Source: Mucilaginibacter sp. MD40 (GTDB lineage: Bacteria; Bacteroidota; Bacteroidia; Sphingobacteriales; Sphingobacteriaceae). Taken from it: a stretch of DNA of 64,000 nt. Position numbers and translations under genes: made by a program. This document shows positions 1-7,883 of the stretch, piece by piece. The stretch covers positions 1,704,548 to 1,768,547 of the forward strand of contig NZ_NRSW01000001.1 in assembly GCF_002288635.1 (NCBI RefSeq), given 5' to 3'. Under the pieces are notes generated by a model. That model saw only the letters and a list, made by a program, of their open reading frames with translations, searched no databases and was not told the DNA's origin. Every line of letters starts with the position of its first letter. The stretch's first letter is position 1.

Positions 1-4
1 GTCT

Positions 5-991
5 TTAAGCATAATTAAGGTACAAACTTAAGGCTTTTATTATTTTTTTCTCATCAAGCATTTCCATACACTTCGGGATGCCATATAATTTGCAGGTATT
101 ACGTACACACGGTTCGCATGGCAATTCACCGTAACGTATGACCTGCAGATTAGTTTTATTATAAGGCGCCGTATTCCGTTCATCTCCCGCTCCAAAAAGA
201 ACAATAGTTGGTGTGTCTACCGCATTAGCCAGATGCGCAGGCCCAGAATCCGTTGTCAGTACCGCTTTAGCGCCGGCCATCAGTTCTGCCAATCCTTTTA
301 AATTAGTTTTACCGGCTTGGTTATGTAAGCGGTTCGGGTTGTTGGTTTCTTTAAGTAGTTCATCAATATAAGGGGCTTCTTTAGGAGAACCAACAAACAC
401 GAAGTCCAAATTTGTAAAATGTGCCGTAAGCGCATTAATAATACTTCGGCCTTTATCAACCGGAATACGGCGGGATGAAGCTTCGGAGTTAAAGTTAATA
501 ATTACTTTATTACTGGTGTCTTGGGATGCAGCAGCTTTTAAGTCTACATTTCGGTGTAGCACGGGTTTGTTAGTTACCGCTTCCAGTAAACAGATATATT
601 CATCAACCCGGTGCAGGCCAACAGGCTTCTTAACTGATGTAGTCAGTAAGAATACGCCGCCTTCTTTACGGAACCCAACACGTTGTTTGGCGCTGCTTGC
701 CCATGCCATTACAAATGACGAAAGCGAATGCGGCAGGTTAAAGTAAATATCGTAGCGCTCAGGTTTAAGCGATTTACCGAAACGATAAACGCCCTTTAAT
801 CCGGGATGATCTTGTTTTGAAAATGAATAGACTTTATTGATGCCTGGGATGAGTTCGGCAATGCCCGTTAATTCTTTTTTGATGATTACATCAATTGTGG
901 CATCACGGTATTCGGCTTTAACGGCATTAACAAAGGCGGTAGCCATTACCACATCGCCAAGCCAGTTAGGAAGCCGAATGAGTATTTTCAT
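5..991 (-). CDS. Glycosyltransferase family 9 (ADP-heptose:LPS heptosyltransferase-like)
   Basis: GT-B enzyme of the family that adds heptoses to the lipopolysaccharide inner core on the cytoplasmic face of the inner membrane. The N-terminus (MKILIRLPNWLGDVVMATAF) is the usual glycine-bearing first loop. The nucleotide-sugar motif TTDSGPAHLANA lies at about residues 246-257. A C-terminal cysteine cluster (Cys292, 295, 300 and 308) is common in RfaF/WaaF-type members. The length of 328 aa is normal, and the stop codon is at bases 5-7, so the gene is complete. It lies downstream of dapD on the same strand, separated by an inverted repeat. The family assignment is firm; the sugar and acceptor are inferred, since Bacteroidota cores often differ from enterobacterial ones. 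Confidence 0.88.
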   Translation of the reverse strand: MKILIRLPNWLGDVVMATAFVNAVKAEYRDATIDVIIKKELTGIAELIPGINKVYSFSKQDHPGLKGVYRFGKSLKPERYDIYFNLPHSLSSFVMAWASSAKQRVGFRKEGGVFLLTTSVKKPVGLHRVDEYICLLEAVTNKPVLHRNVDLKAAASQDTSNKVIINFNSEASSRRIPVDKGRSIINALTAHFTNLDFVFVGSPKEAPYIDELLKETNNPNRLHNQAGKTNLKGLAELMAGAKAVLTTDSGPAHLANAVDTPTIVLFGAGDERNTAPYNKTNLQVIRYGELPCEPCVRNTCKLYGIPKCMEMLDEKKIIKALSLYLNYA

Positions 992-997
992 GATTAA

Positions 998-1070
998 GTT
1001 GATTAAGTGAATAGTTGATTAGGTGAGTCGTTGTAAAAGAAAAACAACTCACCTAATCAACTTAATCAAC
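998..1070. repeat. Inverted repeat with degenerate tandem units between dapD and the glycosyltransferase gene
   Basis: A perfect 15-bp inverted repeat has arms 1014-1028 and 1047-1061. A second 10-bp pair, 998-1007 with 1061-1070, flanks it. Each arm consists of GTTGATTARG-type units. It lies just past the dapD stop and before the ATG of the next gene on the minus strand. It could be a terminator or the scar of a small repeated element. There is no clear T-tract on the minus strand. Confidence 0.6.
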
Positions 1071-1077
1071 AAAGTAC

Positions 1078-1893
1078 TTATACAGCAACATTATTATCCC
1101 TTAACGCGTCGTTAAGCGATGTTTTTTTGTCGGTTGATTCTTTACGTTTACCAATAATCAGCGCGCATGGCACCTGGTACTCTCCGGCAGGGAAAGTTTT
1201 GGTATACGAACCAGGTATAACTACTGAGCGTGCCGGCACGCGGCCTTTGTACTCAACAGGTGTTGAACCGGTAACATCAATTATTTTGGTTGATGCGGTT
1301 AAAACCACATTGGCACCTAATACCGCTTCGGACTCAACATGCACACCTTCCACAACTATAGCGCGTGAGCCAAGGAAACAGTTATCCTCAATAATTACAG
1401 GTGATGCCTGCACCGGTTCCAGCACGCCGCCTATGCCTACGCCACCGCTCAGGTGAACGTGTTTACCAATTTGCGCGCATGAGCCAACGGTTGCCCAGGT
1501 ATCTACCATGGTGCCTTCATCAACATAAGCGCCAATGTTTACATATGATGGCATCATGATTACCCCTTTGGCCAGGTAAGCGCCATAACGGGCAATACCA
1601 TGAGGAACTACACGCACACCAAGCTCTTTATAGTTTGTTTTGAGCTTCATTTTATCATAAAAAACAAAGGGGCCTGTTTTGATTTCTTCCATAGCGCGGG
1701 TAGGGAAGTAGAGTATAACGGCTTTCTTTATCCAGTCGTTTGTGTGCCAGCGAGAGCCAATAAGCTCTGAAACACGTATTTCGCCTTTATCAAGGCGGTC
1801 AATAACCGCTTCAATAGCATTAATATATTCACCAAAATTTAAAAGGTTGCGGTCTTCCCAGGCATCCTCAATAAGTTTCTTCAGGTTAAGCAT
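1078..1893 (-). CDS. dapD: 2,3,4,5-tetrahydropyridine-2,6-dicarboxylate N-succinyltransferase (DapD)
   Basis: Succinylates tetrahydrodipicolinate in the lysine/meso-diaminopimelate pathway that feeds peptidoglycan. The protein has a helical N-terminal region followed by a left-handed beta-helix of hexapeptide repeats (from about GAYLAKGVIMMPSYVNIGAY through CFLGSRAIVVEGVHVESEAV), as in DapD trimers. An open frame extends 24 bases upstream to a TTG at 1917. The ATG at 1893 is preferred because it gives the family-typical MLNLKKLIEDAWEDR start and 271 aa. The gene is divergent from the S4-domain gene, with 71 bases between them. Confidence 0.95.
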   Translation of the reverse strand: MLNLKKLIEDAWEDRNLLNFGEYINAIEAVIDRLDKGEIRVSELIGSRWHTNDWIKKAVILYFPTRAMEEIKTGPFVFYDKMKLKTNYKELGVRVVPHGIARYGAYLAKGVIMMPSYVNIGAYVDEGTMVDTWATVGSCAQIGKHVHLSGGVGIGGVLEPVQASPVIIEDNCFLGSRAIVVEGVHVESEAVLGANVVLTASTKIIDVTGSTPVEYKGRVPARSVVIPGSYTKTFPAGEYQVPCALIIGKRKESTDKKTSLNDALRDNNVAV

Positions 1894-1964
1894 CAGTACA
1901 AAAATAAATTTCGCCAAATTAAAGGATTTTTGGGGACATTTGTTTGATTATAGTGATAAGATAT

Positions 1965-2357
1965 ATGCCTGAGAAAGATAAATTAAGGATAGATAAGTAT
2001 TTATGGGCCATACGGATTTTTAAAACCCGCACACTTGCTGCCGATGCCTGTAAGGCAGGCAGGGTTAAGCTGGATGGTAATAATATGAAGCCTTCACATG
2101 AGGTAAAAGTAGGTGAGGTTTACACCGTATCAAAAGGTATTGAAAAAAAGGTAGTAAAAGTAACAGGAATGCTGGAGAACCGGGTGGACGCTAAAACGGC
2201 TGTAAACTTTTATGAGGACATTACGCCTCAGGAGGATACCATGGCTTTTAAATCTATGTTCCATGCGCCAGTGTTAAAACGCGACCGCGGCGCAGGCCGA
2301 CCCACCAAGCGCGACAGGAGGGAGATAGATGGACTGCAGGAAGATTTTTTTAATTAA
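1965..2357 (+). CDS. S4-domain RNA-binding protein (Hsp15/HslR-like)
   Basis: Small basic protein with an N-terminal S4 fold (about residues 6-65; RIDKYLWAIRIFKTRTLAADA then GRVKLDG). The fold binds structured RNA; the E. coli homologue Hsp15 rescues stalled 50S subunits carrying nascent chains. The tail is lysine/arginine-rich (KRDRGAGRPTKRDRRE), typical of this family. The open frame begins at a TTG (1944), but the ATG at 1965 gives the expected start MPEKDKLRIDKYLW and 130 aa. The family is clear. The Hsp15 role is inferred. Confidence 0.85.
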   Translation: MPEKDKLRIDKYLWAIRIFKTRTLAADACKAGRVKLDGNNMKPSHEVKVGEVYTVSKGIEKKVVKVTGMLENRVDAKTAVNFYEDITPQEDTMAFKSMFHAPVLKRDRGAGRPTKRDRREIDGLQEDFFN

Positions 2358-2379
2358 CAAAAACAATTAGGTTGCGTAA

Positions 2380-2416
2380 TTGTTAAAAACGTCTCTGTAC
2401 CCCCAGATTTTAACAA
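2380..2416. repeat. 9-bp inverted repeat upstream of the polysaccharide locus
   Basis: TTGTTAAAA (2380-2388) and TTTTAACAA (2408-2416) form a perfect inverted repeat with a 19-base spacer, in the 223-base gap before the first export gene. It could be the terminator region of the S4 gene or an operator for the locus. The sequence alone does not decide. Confidence 0.4.
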
Positions 2417-2551
2417 ATTATAATAGTGTTAAGTTTAGCGATTGCCAAATTTAAATTTCATGTCGCTAACGCATTTGTATTATTATAAAATTTTAAAGGC
2501 TTATGTTGATGTAAGTACCACATTATCGTTAGTTTATTTAATAAAAAAATC

Positions 2552-2559
2552 TATTTTTG
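2552..2559 (+). promoter_or_regulatory. Candidate Bacteroidota -7 element for the polysaccharide locus
   Basis: TATTTTTG matches the Bacteroidota primary-sigma consensus TAnnTTTG and ends 21 bases before the ATG at 2581. No convincing TTTG -33 element was seen at the usual spacing, so this is tentative. Confidence 0.4.
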
Positions 2560-2580
2560 CTCCCGATTTACCCTCAACCT

Positions 2581-3405
2581 ATGAAAAAAATAACGTCTTA
2601 CGTTACAATGCTGATGTTTTGCGTATTAGCGTTAACCTCGTGCATTAACCAGAAAGAGATAGCTTATTTTCAGAAAGGTAATCAGCAGACTGATACCATT
2701 GCCATAGCTAAGGCCTATACACCTACTATACAGTCGGGCGATATACTGGGTATATATGTTACCTCGCTTAACCCGGTTGCCAGTAGTTTCTTTAATCCTT
2801 ATGCCGGTGCTCAAACAAGCAGCACGGCCGATAATGCCGCTAATACCGCGGCAGGAATAAGCCCACAACCCTCTACGCAGGCCACATCAACACCGGGTTA
2901 CCTGGTTGATGCATCAGGCAATATTGAACTCCCGTTACTGGGCGATATTAAGGTAGCTGGCTTAACCACCATACAAGCCAGGGACCTTATCAGAGAAAAG
3001 CTTAAAGCAGGATACCTTAAAGAACCAACGGTAAATGTGAGGTTTCTGAACTACAAGATATCGGTAATGGGCGAGGTTGCCCGTCCATCGGTATATGTAA
3101 TTCCTAATGAGCGTATTACCCTGCCCGAAGCTTTAAGTTTGGCAGGCGACCTTACCATATACGGCAAGCGCACCAATGTTATGGTGATACGTGACGTTGA
3201 TGGTAAAAAGGAATTCGCCACGGTTGACCTTACCAAACGTAATGTTTACAGCTCGCCATATTATTATATGCATGCTAATGACATTATATATGTTGAGCCG
3301 GGGCGCGGAAGGGTAGCGCAAACCGACAAAACCTACCAGATCATACCGATTGTACTCAGCGCGCTGTCTTTTATAGCCATTATACTCAACTACACACGTA
3401 AATAG
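2581..3405 (+). CDS. Polysaccharide export outer-membrane lipoprotein (Wza/GumB-like)
   Basis: Outer-membrane export component that passes polymer from the periplasm to the surface together with a Wzc-type partner. A lipoprotein signal is visible (MKKITSYVTMLMFCVLALTSC, Cys21 in lipobox LTSC). A Poly_export domain follows (GDILGIYV...GNIELPLLGDIKVAGLTTIQAR), then an SLBB-like segment (VNVRFLNYKISVMGEVARP, YVIPNERITLPEALSLAG). A C-terminal hydrophobic helix (IVLSALSFIAIIL) matches the membrane-inserting helix of Wza-type proteins. The frame opens upstream at 2557, but the ATG at 2581 places the signal peptide correctly and gives 274 aa. It is the first gene of the locus, 32 bases before the Wzc-like kinase. 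Confidence 0.93.
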   Translation: MKKITSYVTMLMFCVLALTSCINQKEIAYFQKGNQQTDTIAIAKAYTPTIQSGDILGIYVTSLNPVASSFFNPYAGAQTSSTADNAANTAAGISPQPSTQATSTPGYLVDASGNIELPLLGDIKVAGLTTIQARDLIREKLKAGYLKEPTVNVRFLNYKISVMGEVARPSVYVIPNERITLPEALSLAGDLTIYGKRTNVMVIRDVDGKKEFATVDLTKRNVYSSPYYYMHANDIIYVEPGRGRVAQTDKTYQIIPIVLSALSFIAIILNYTRK

Positions 3406-3437
3406 CCATCGCTTCCTGTACAAATACACACAGCCAC

Positions 3438-5807
3438 ATGAATGCAAATGATAGTTTGAATGAGTTTATAGACCAGGAAAGGGACGGTACTAACTTTCGT
3501 GAAATATTTTTCAGGTACTTCAGGCACTGGCCCTGGATATTATTATCTGTAATTTTCTTCTTTTTTCTGGGTTACGCCTATGTAAAACTGGCTACGCCAC
3601 TGTATGAGATAGAAACAGATTTGCTCATTAAGGATAATAAGCAGGGAAGCTCTACATCTAACGATTTATTGAAAGATCTGGATATGTTCTCATCCAGCAA
3701 GATCATCGATAACGAGATCCAGATACTGAAGTCACAAACCATCATGCGTAAAGTGGTGGAAAAGCTCAACCTGCAAACCGCTTACTACTATACCAAAACA
3801 TTAAGGAAACATGAAGTATACGGCACTATACCTTTCCGTATACAGATCATCGATAAAAGCAAAGAGGCTAATTTAAGTATCCTTACGAAGGTTAGGCTTT
3901 TAAATAAAAACCAGGTTGAAATAAACCAGGTGAAGTATCCGGTAGGTACACCTGTTAAAACCGACCTCGGTATTGTACTGGTTACCTTAAACAGCGACTG
4001 GCAAAAGGCGGTTAATGAAGAGTACGAGGTTAAATTTAACACGGTTGAGAATGTAGCTAAATTTTTAAGCGATATGTTAAAAGTAAGCCCTGTAAGCAAA
4101 CAGGCTACTGTATTGAATATTTCCCTGGAAGATGCCATACCACAAAGAGGTAAGGATATTTTGAACCAGCTGATCAATGAATATAACCAGGCGGCAGTAG
4201 AGGATAAAAATAAAATGACCTCCAGCACGCTTAAGTTTATTGATGAGCGCTTAAATGTAATAGCACGGGATCTGAGCTCGGTTGAAAAGAATGTTGAGCA
4301 GTATAAATCAGAAAACCGCATTGCTGATATTAGCCAGGAATCAAAAGAATTTATTACCAGCGCGGGAGAGAATGATGCAGAGCTGAATAAGATAAGCATA
4401 CGCCTTGGGGTACTCAATAATCTGGAAGGTTATTTGCGAAATGCTGATAAAAATGCTACCGGCCTGCCTTCCATGTTCGGTATTGATGACCCTACATTGT
4501 TAGGTTTGGTTCAACAATTAGGCGAGATCCAGTTAAAACGCCAGAGCCTGTTACAAACCGTTCCCGAAACTAATCCGCTGGTAACTTCGTTTGACGACCA
4601 GATCACTTCTTTAAAGCAGCAGATAGGCACTGCAGTCTCAAACTTGAAACGCAACCTGCTTACTACTAAGCGCCAGCTGGATATCAAGAACAATAAATTC
4701 GAATCGGTGATAAGGCAGGTGCCCGTTAAAGAGCGTGGCTTGCTTGACGTAATGCGTCAGCAGGAGATTAAAAATAACCTGTTCACCTATTTACTTCAAA
4801 AGCGTGAGGAAACCGCTATGCAGCTGGCCTCAGGTGTAGCAGATAGCCGTACCATTGACGCGGCTTACAGCAGCTCTGCGCCTGTGAAACCCGTTAAAGG
4901 AGTTATATACTTGTTGTTTTCTGCAATTGGTTTGGTACTCCCTATCGGTATTATTTATTTACGAGGCTTGCTTAACTTCAAGATCACACGCAGGCAGGAT
5001 ATAGAACGCATTACCAAGGTGCCGGTTATTGCAGAAGTATCACACTCATCAGATTCGGGGCCTTTGCTGGTAGTTACTAAACCGCGCTCAATGATCGCAG
5101 AGCAGATACGTGCCTTGAGAACCAACTTGCAGTTTATTATGCAGGGCCCGGATAAAAAGACACTCTTGTTTACCTCCAGCATGAGTGGCGAAGGTAAATC
5201 ATTTATTTCGCTCAATCTGGGTGCAAGTTTAGCCATGTCTGGCAAAAAGGTGGTTATCCTGGAGCTCGACCTACGCAAGCCGAAACTGCACCAGGGGCTT
5301 GAAATTAATAATGATAATGGTTTATCCAATTATTTAATAGGGCAGGCGGATTATAACAAAATTATTAAGCCCATACCGGCACAGGAAAATTATTACATTA
5401 TTACCTGCGGCCCAATACCACCTAACCCTGCCGAATTGCTGGTAAACGGAAAAATAGACATACTGATAGAGAAGCTTAAGCAGGATTTTGACTTTGTGGT
5501 ACTGGATGCTCCTCCGGTAGGCTTGGTTACTGATGCGCAGATATTGGCCAAGTTTGCCGATGCCACTATGTACATTGTAAGGCATGACTATACAGCCAAG
5601 AATCAGTTATACGCACTTAACAATTACTTTACAACTAAGAAATTCAAAAACCTCAATATTGTGATGAATGCTATAAACATCCAAAAATCATACGGATATG
5701 GTTACGGATACGGATATAGCTATGGTTACAGCTACGGTTACGGTGGTTATTACCAGGAAGATGAAAAAGAAAGCAAAGGTTTTTTTAAGAGATTATTCAA
5801 AAAATAA
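3438..5807 (+). CDS. Polysaccharide co-polymerase/tyrosine autokinase (Wzc-like)
   Basis: Inner-membrane protein that controls chain length and export of Wzx/Wzy polymers through autophosphorylation. It has an N-terminal Wzz domain with a TM helix near residues 33-53 and a long periplasmic coiled-coil region. A second TM helix lies near residue 490. A cytosolic BY-kinase domain carries Walker A (SSMSGEGKS, about residues 580-588), Walker A' (LELDLRKPKLH) and Walker B (FVVLDAPP). The tail has 11 tyrosines in 21 residues (752-772), the expected autophosphorylation cluster. The length of 789 aa fits fused Wzz-kinase proteins. It follows the Wza-like gene directly, as in other export pairs. Confidence 0.95.
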   Translation: MNANDSLNEFIDQERDGTNFREIFFRYFRHWPWILLSVIFFFFLGYAYVKLATPLYEIETDLLIKDNKQGSSTSNDLLKDLDMFSSSKIIDNEIQILKSQTIMRKVVEKLNLQTAYYYTKTLRKHEVYGTIPFRIQIIDKSKEANLSILTKVRLLNKNQVEINQVKYPVGTPVKTDLGIVLVTLNSDWQKAVNEEYEVKFNTVENVAKFLSDMLKVSPVSKQATVLNISLEDAIPQRGKDILNQLINEYNQAAVEDKNKMTSSTLKFIDERLNVIARDLSSVEKNVEQYKSENRIADISQESKEFITSAGENDAELNKISIRLGVLNNLEGYLRNADKNATGLPSMFGIDDPTLLGLVQQLGEIQLKRQSLLQTVPETNPLVTSFDDQITSLKQQIGTAVSNLKRNLLTTKRQLDIKNNKFESVIRQVPVKERGLLDVMRQQEIKNNLFTYLLQKREETAMQLASGVADSRTIDAAYSSSAPVKPVKGVIYLLFSAIGLVLPIGIIYLRGLLNFKITRRQDIERITKVPVIAEVSHSSDSGPLLVVTKPRSMIAEQIRALRTNLQFIMQGPDKKTLLFTSSMSGEGKSFISLNLGASLAMSGKKVVILELDLRKPKLHQGLEINNDNGLSNYLIGQADYNKIIKPIPAQENYYIITCGPIPPNPAELLVNGKIDILIEKLKQDFDFVVLDAPPVGLVTDAQILAKFADATMYIVRHDYTAKNQLYALNNYFTTKKFKNLNIVMNAINIQKSYGYGYGYGYSYGYSYGYGGYYQEDEKESKGFFKRLFKK
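5691..5753 (+). repeat. Tyr-Gly-rich codon repeat encoding the kinase tail
   Basis: Tandem TAY-GGN/AGC codons encode alternating Tyr-Gly/Ser at residues 752-772 of the Wzc-like kinase. It is a low-complexity coding repeat that could vary in length by slippage. It lies wholly in frame. Confidence 0.8.
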
Positions 5808-5835
5808 TATAAACTGAACTATAAAGCAATTCAAT

Positions 5836-7164
5836 ATGTCTTCTACTTATATCCAGAAATATCTGGCCGATCGTTCATCCGATGATATTCATTTAGCCAT
5901 CATTGGCTTAGGCTATGTAGGCTTGCCGCTTGCTATCGAATTCGGAAAGAAATTTAAGGTATTAGGTTTCGATATTAATAATACCCGGGTTGAAGAGCTT
6001 ACCCGTGGTGAGGACAGCACACTTGAGGCTAATCTCGACGACCTTAAAAAAGTGATTGAATTAGCTAAACAGGGTAATAGCGGGCTTTCTTTCTCGTCAG
6101 ACAGGGAGGCATTAAAAAAGTGCAATATTTACATTGTAACCGTACCTACACCTATAAATCAGTTCAAATCTCCTGATCTTATGCCGCTTATCAAGGCGTC
6201 TGAAATGTTGGGAAAGGTGCTTAGCCGGGGTGATATTGTTATTTACGAATCAACAGTTTACCCGGGTTGCACCGAGGAAGATTGCGTACCGGTACTGGAG
6301 AAATCGTCAGGGCTAAAGTTTAACCAGGATTTTTATATCGGTTACTCACCAGAACGTATTAACCCGGGTGATAAGGTGAATACCCTTACTACTATAAAGA
6401 AAGTAACATCAGGCTCAACTCCTGAAATAGCTGATATGGTAAATGAGTTATACTCGGCCATTGTTACTGCGGGCACTCATAAAGCACCAAGCATTAAGGT
6501 TGCAGAAGCATCAAAAGCGATTGAAAACGCACAGCGTGATGTGAATATTTCTTTTGTGAATGAATTGGCGCTCATATTTGACAAAATTGGTATTGATACC
6601 AATGATGTGCTTGATGCCGCCGGCACAAAATGGAACTTTCTGAAATATAAACCGGGCCTGGTAGGCGGGCACTGTATTGGTGTGGATCCGTACTACCTGG
6701 CGCACAAGGCCGAATCATTAGGCTATCATCCGGAGGTTATTCTTTCGGGCAGGCGCGTTAATGATAACATGGCCCAGTTCGTAGCTAACAAGGTGATCAA
6801 GTTAATGATCAGGAAAGATCATAAGATCAACGGAGAAAGGGCCCTGATCTTGGGTTTCACCTTTAAAGAAAACTGTCCTGATTTCAGAAATACCAAAGTA
6901 GTAGATATTTATAAAGAACTTGAGCAGTTTGGCCTTAAGGTAGATATATATGACCCCTGGATTGATACGCATGAGGCAAAAAATGAGTATGGGGTAGATG
7001 TACTTAACCAATTGCAAAGCGATGAGCCGTATGACGCTATTGTAGCCGCTGTATCGCATGATGAGTTTAAGGAGTTTGATTTTAATAAATATACAAAGCA
7101 AAACTCGGTCATATTTGACATTAAAGGCACATTAGACCGTAACATGGTTGACGCCAGGTTATAA
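5836..7164 (+). CDS. UDP-N-acetyl-hexosamine 6-dehydrogenase (WbpO/TviB-like)
   Basis: Two-step NAD-dependent oxidation of UDP-GlcNAc or UDP-GalNAc to the uronic acid. The N-terminal Rossmann fold shows GLGYVGLPLAIEFGKKF at about residues 24-40. The catalytic-cysteine motif VGGHCIGVDPYYL places Cys280. A C-terminal UDP-binding domain includes LGFTFKENCPDFRNTKV. The length of 442 aa and the motif spacing match the WbpO/TviB/WbpA branch more than UDP-glucose dehydrogenase. This supports an aminouronic acid in the polymer, which fits the heparinase-type protein further downstream. The exact C4 configuration cannot be read from sequence. Confidence 0.9.
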   Translation: MSSTYIQKYLADRSSDDIHLAIIGLGYVGLPLAIEFGKKFKVLGFDINNTRVEELTRGEDSTLEANLDDLKKVIELAKQGNSGLSFSSDREALKKCNIYIVTVPTPINQFKSPDLMPLIKASEMLGKVLSRGDIVIYESTVYPGCTEEDCVPVLEKSSGLKFNQDFYIGYSPERINPGDKVNTLTTIKKVTSGSTPEIADMVNELYSAIVTAGTHKAPSIKVAEASKAIENAQRDVNISFVNELALIFDKIGIDTNDVLDAAGTKWNFLKYKPGLVGGHCIGVDPYYLAHKAESLGYHPEVILSGRRVNDNMAQFVANKVIKLMIRKDHKINGERALILGFTFKENCPDFRNTKVVDIYKELEQFGLKVDIYDPWIDTHEAKNEYGVDVLNQLQSDEPYDAIVAAVSHDEFKEFDFNKYTKQNSVIFDIKGTLDRNMVDARL

Positions 7165-7168
7165 AAGC

Positions 7169-7867
7169 ATGGCGGCGGTAGCAATTATACAAGCCCGGAT
7201 GGGTAGTACAAGGCTGCGGGGCAAATCATTAATGCCCCTGGCTGGTGTGCCATTGCTCAAAAGGGTAATCAGCAGTGTGCAGCGTAACGCTTTTATTAAT
7301 AATGTAATAGTGGCTACCTCCACATTGCCTGAGGATGACCCGATAGAGGCGTATTGCCAATACCTGGATATTGATTGCGTGCGTGGTGACAGTAAAGATG
7401 TTTTAAGCCGTTTTGTAAAAGCCGCCGAGGGCTTGCCTGGTACGGATAATATTGTGCGGGTTACAGCAGACAATCCTTTTAACAGGCATGACGTTAGTGC
7501 CGATTTATACGAAACGCATGTCACAGGCGGGTATGATTATACCTATGTTGACGGTTTATCGCACATTGCCTATGAGGTGATCAACGTGGGGGCTTTACGT
7601 AAAATTTGGGACAGCGCAACACTTAACGAATACCACAGGGAGCATGTAACGCCATATTTCAGGGATAATCCGGAGCAGTTTAAATTGCACTGTGTTAATT
7701 CCGATTATGAAGGACTGCGCCCCCAAACAGATAAGCTGCTTACTGTTGACAGCGCTGAGGATCACCAGCGTATTGAAAAAATGATCATTGATATAAATTA
7801 TGACAAACAGCCTGATATGGATTTTAATGAAATATATCAGTGGCTTAAATTAAATATACACCAATAA
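7169..7867 (+). CDS. SpsF-family cytidylyltransferase (probable CMP-nonulosonate synthetase)
   Basis: A nucleotidyltransferase-fold protein with the signature AIIQARMGSTRLRGKSLMPL at the N-terminus. SpsF-family proteins are found with NeuB- and PseG-like proteins (SpsE and SpsG in Bacillus) and are thought to activate the nonulosonic acid with CTP. An in-frame TTG at 7148 would overlap the previous gene; the ATG at 7169 lies four bases after the previous stop, gives MAAVAIIQARMGS, and is chosen. The protein is 232 aa. Substrate is inferred from the adjoining PseB-, NeuB- and PseG-like genes. Confidence 0.8.
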   Translation: MAAVAIIQARMGSTRLRGKSLMPLAGVPLLKRVISSVQRNAFINNVIVATSTLPEDDPIEAYCQYLDIDCVRGDSKDVLSRFVKAAEGLPGTDNIVRVTADNPFNRHDVSADLYETHVTGGYDYTYVDGLSHIAYEVINVGALRKIWDSATLNEYHREHVTPYFRDNPEQFKLHCVNSDYEGLRPQTDKLLTVDSAEDHQRIEKMIIDINYDKQPDMDFNEIYQWLKLNIHQ

Positions 7868-7883
7868 AATAGAAGATATTATA

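Noticed and set aside
3788..4417. 209-aa minus-strand frame in the Wzc-like gene
   Set aside because: Antisense shadow of the coiled-coil region; serine/leucine-rich with no motif.
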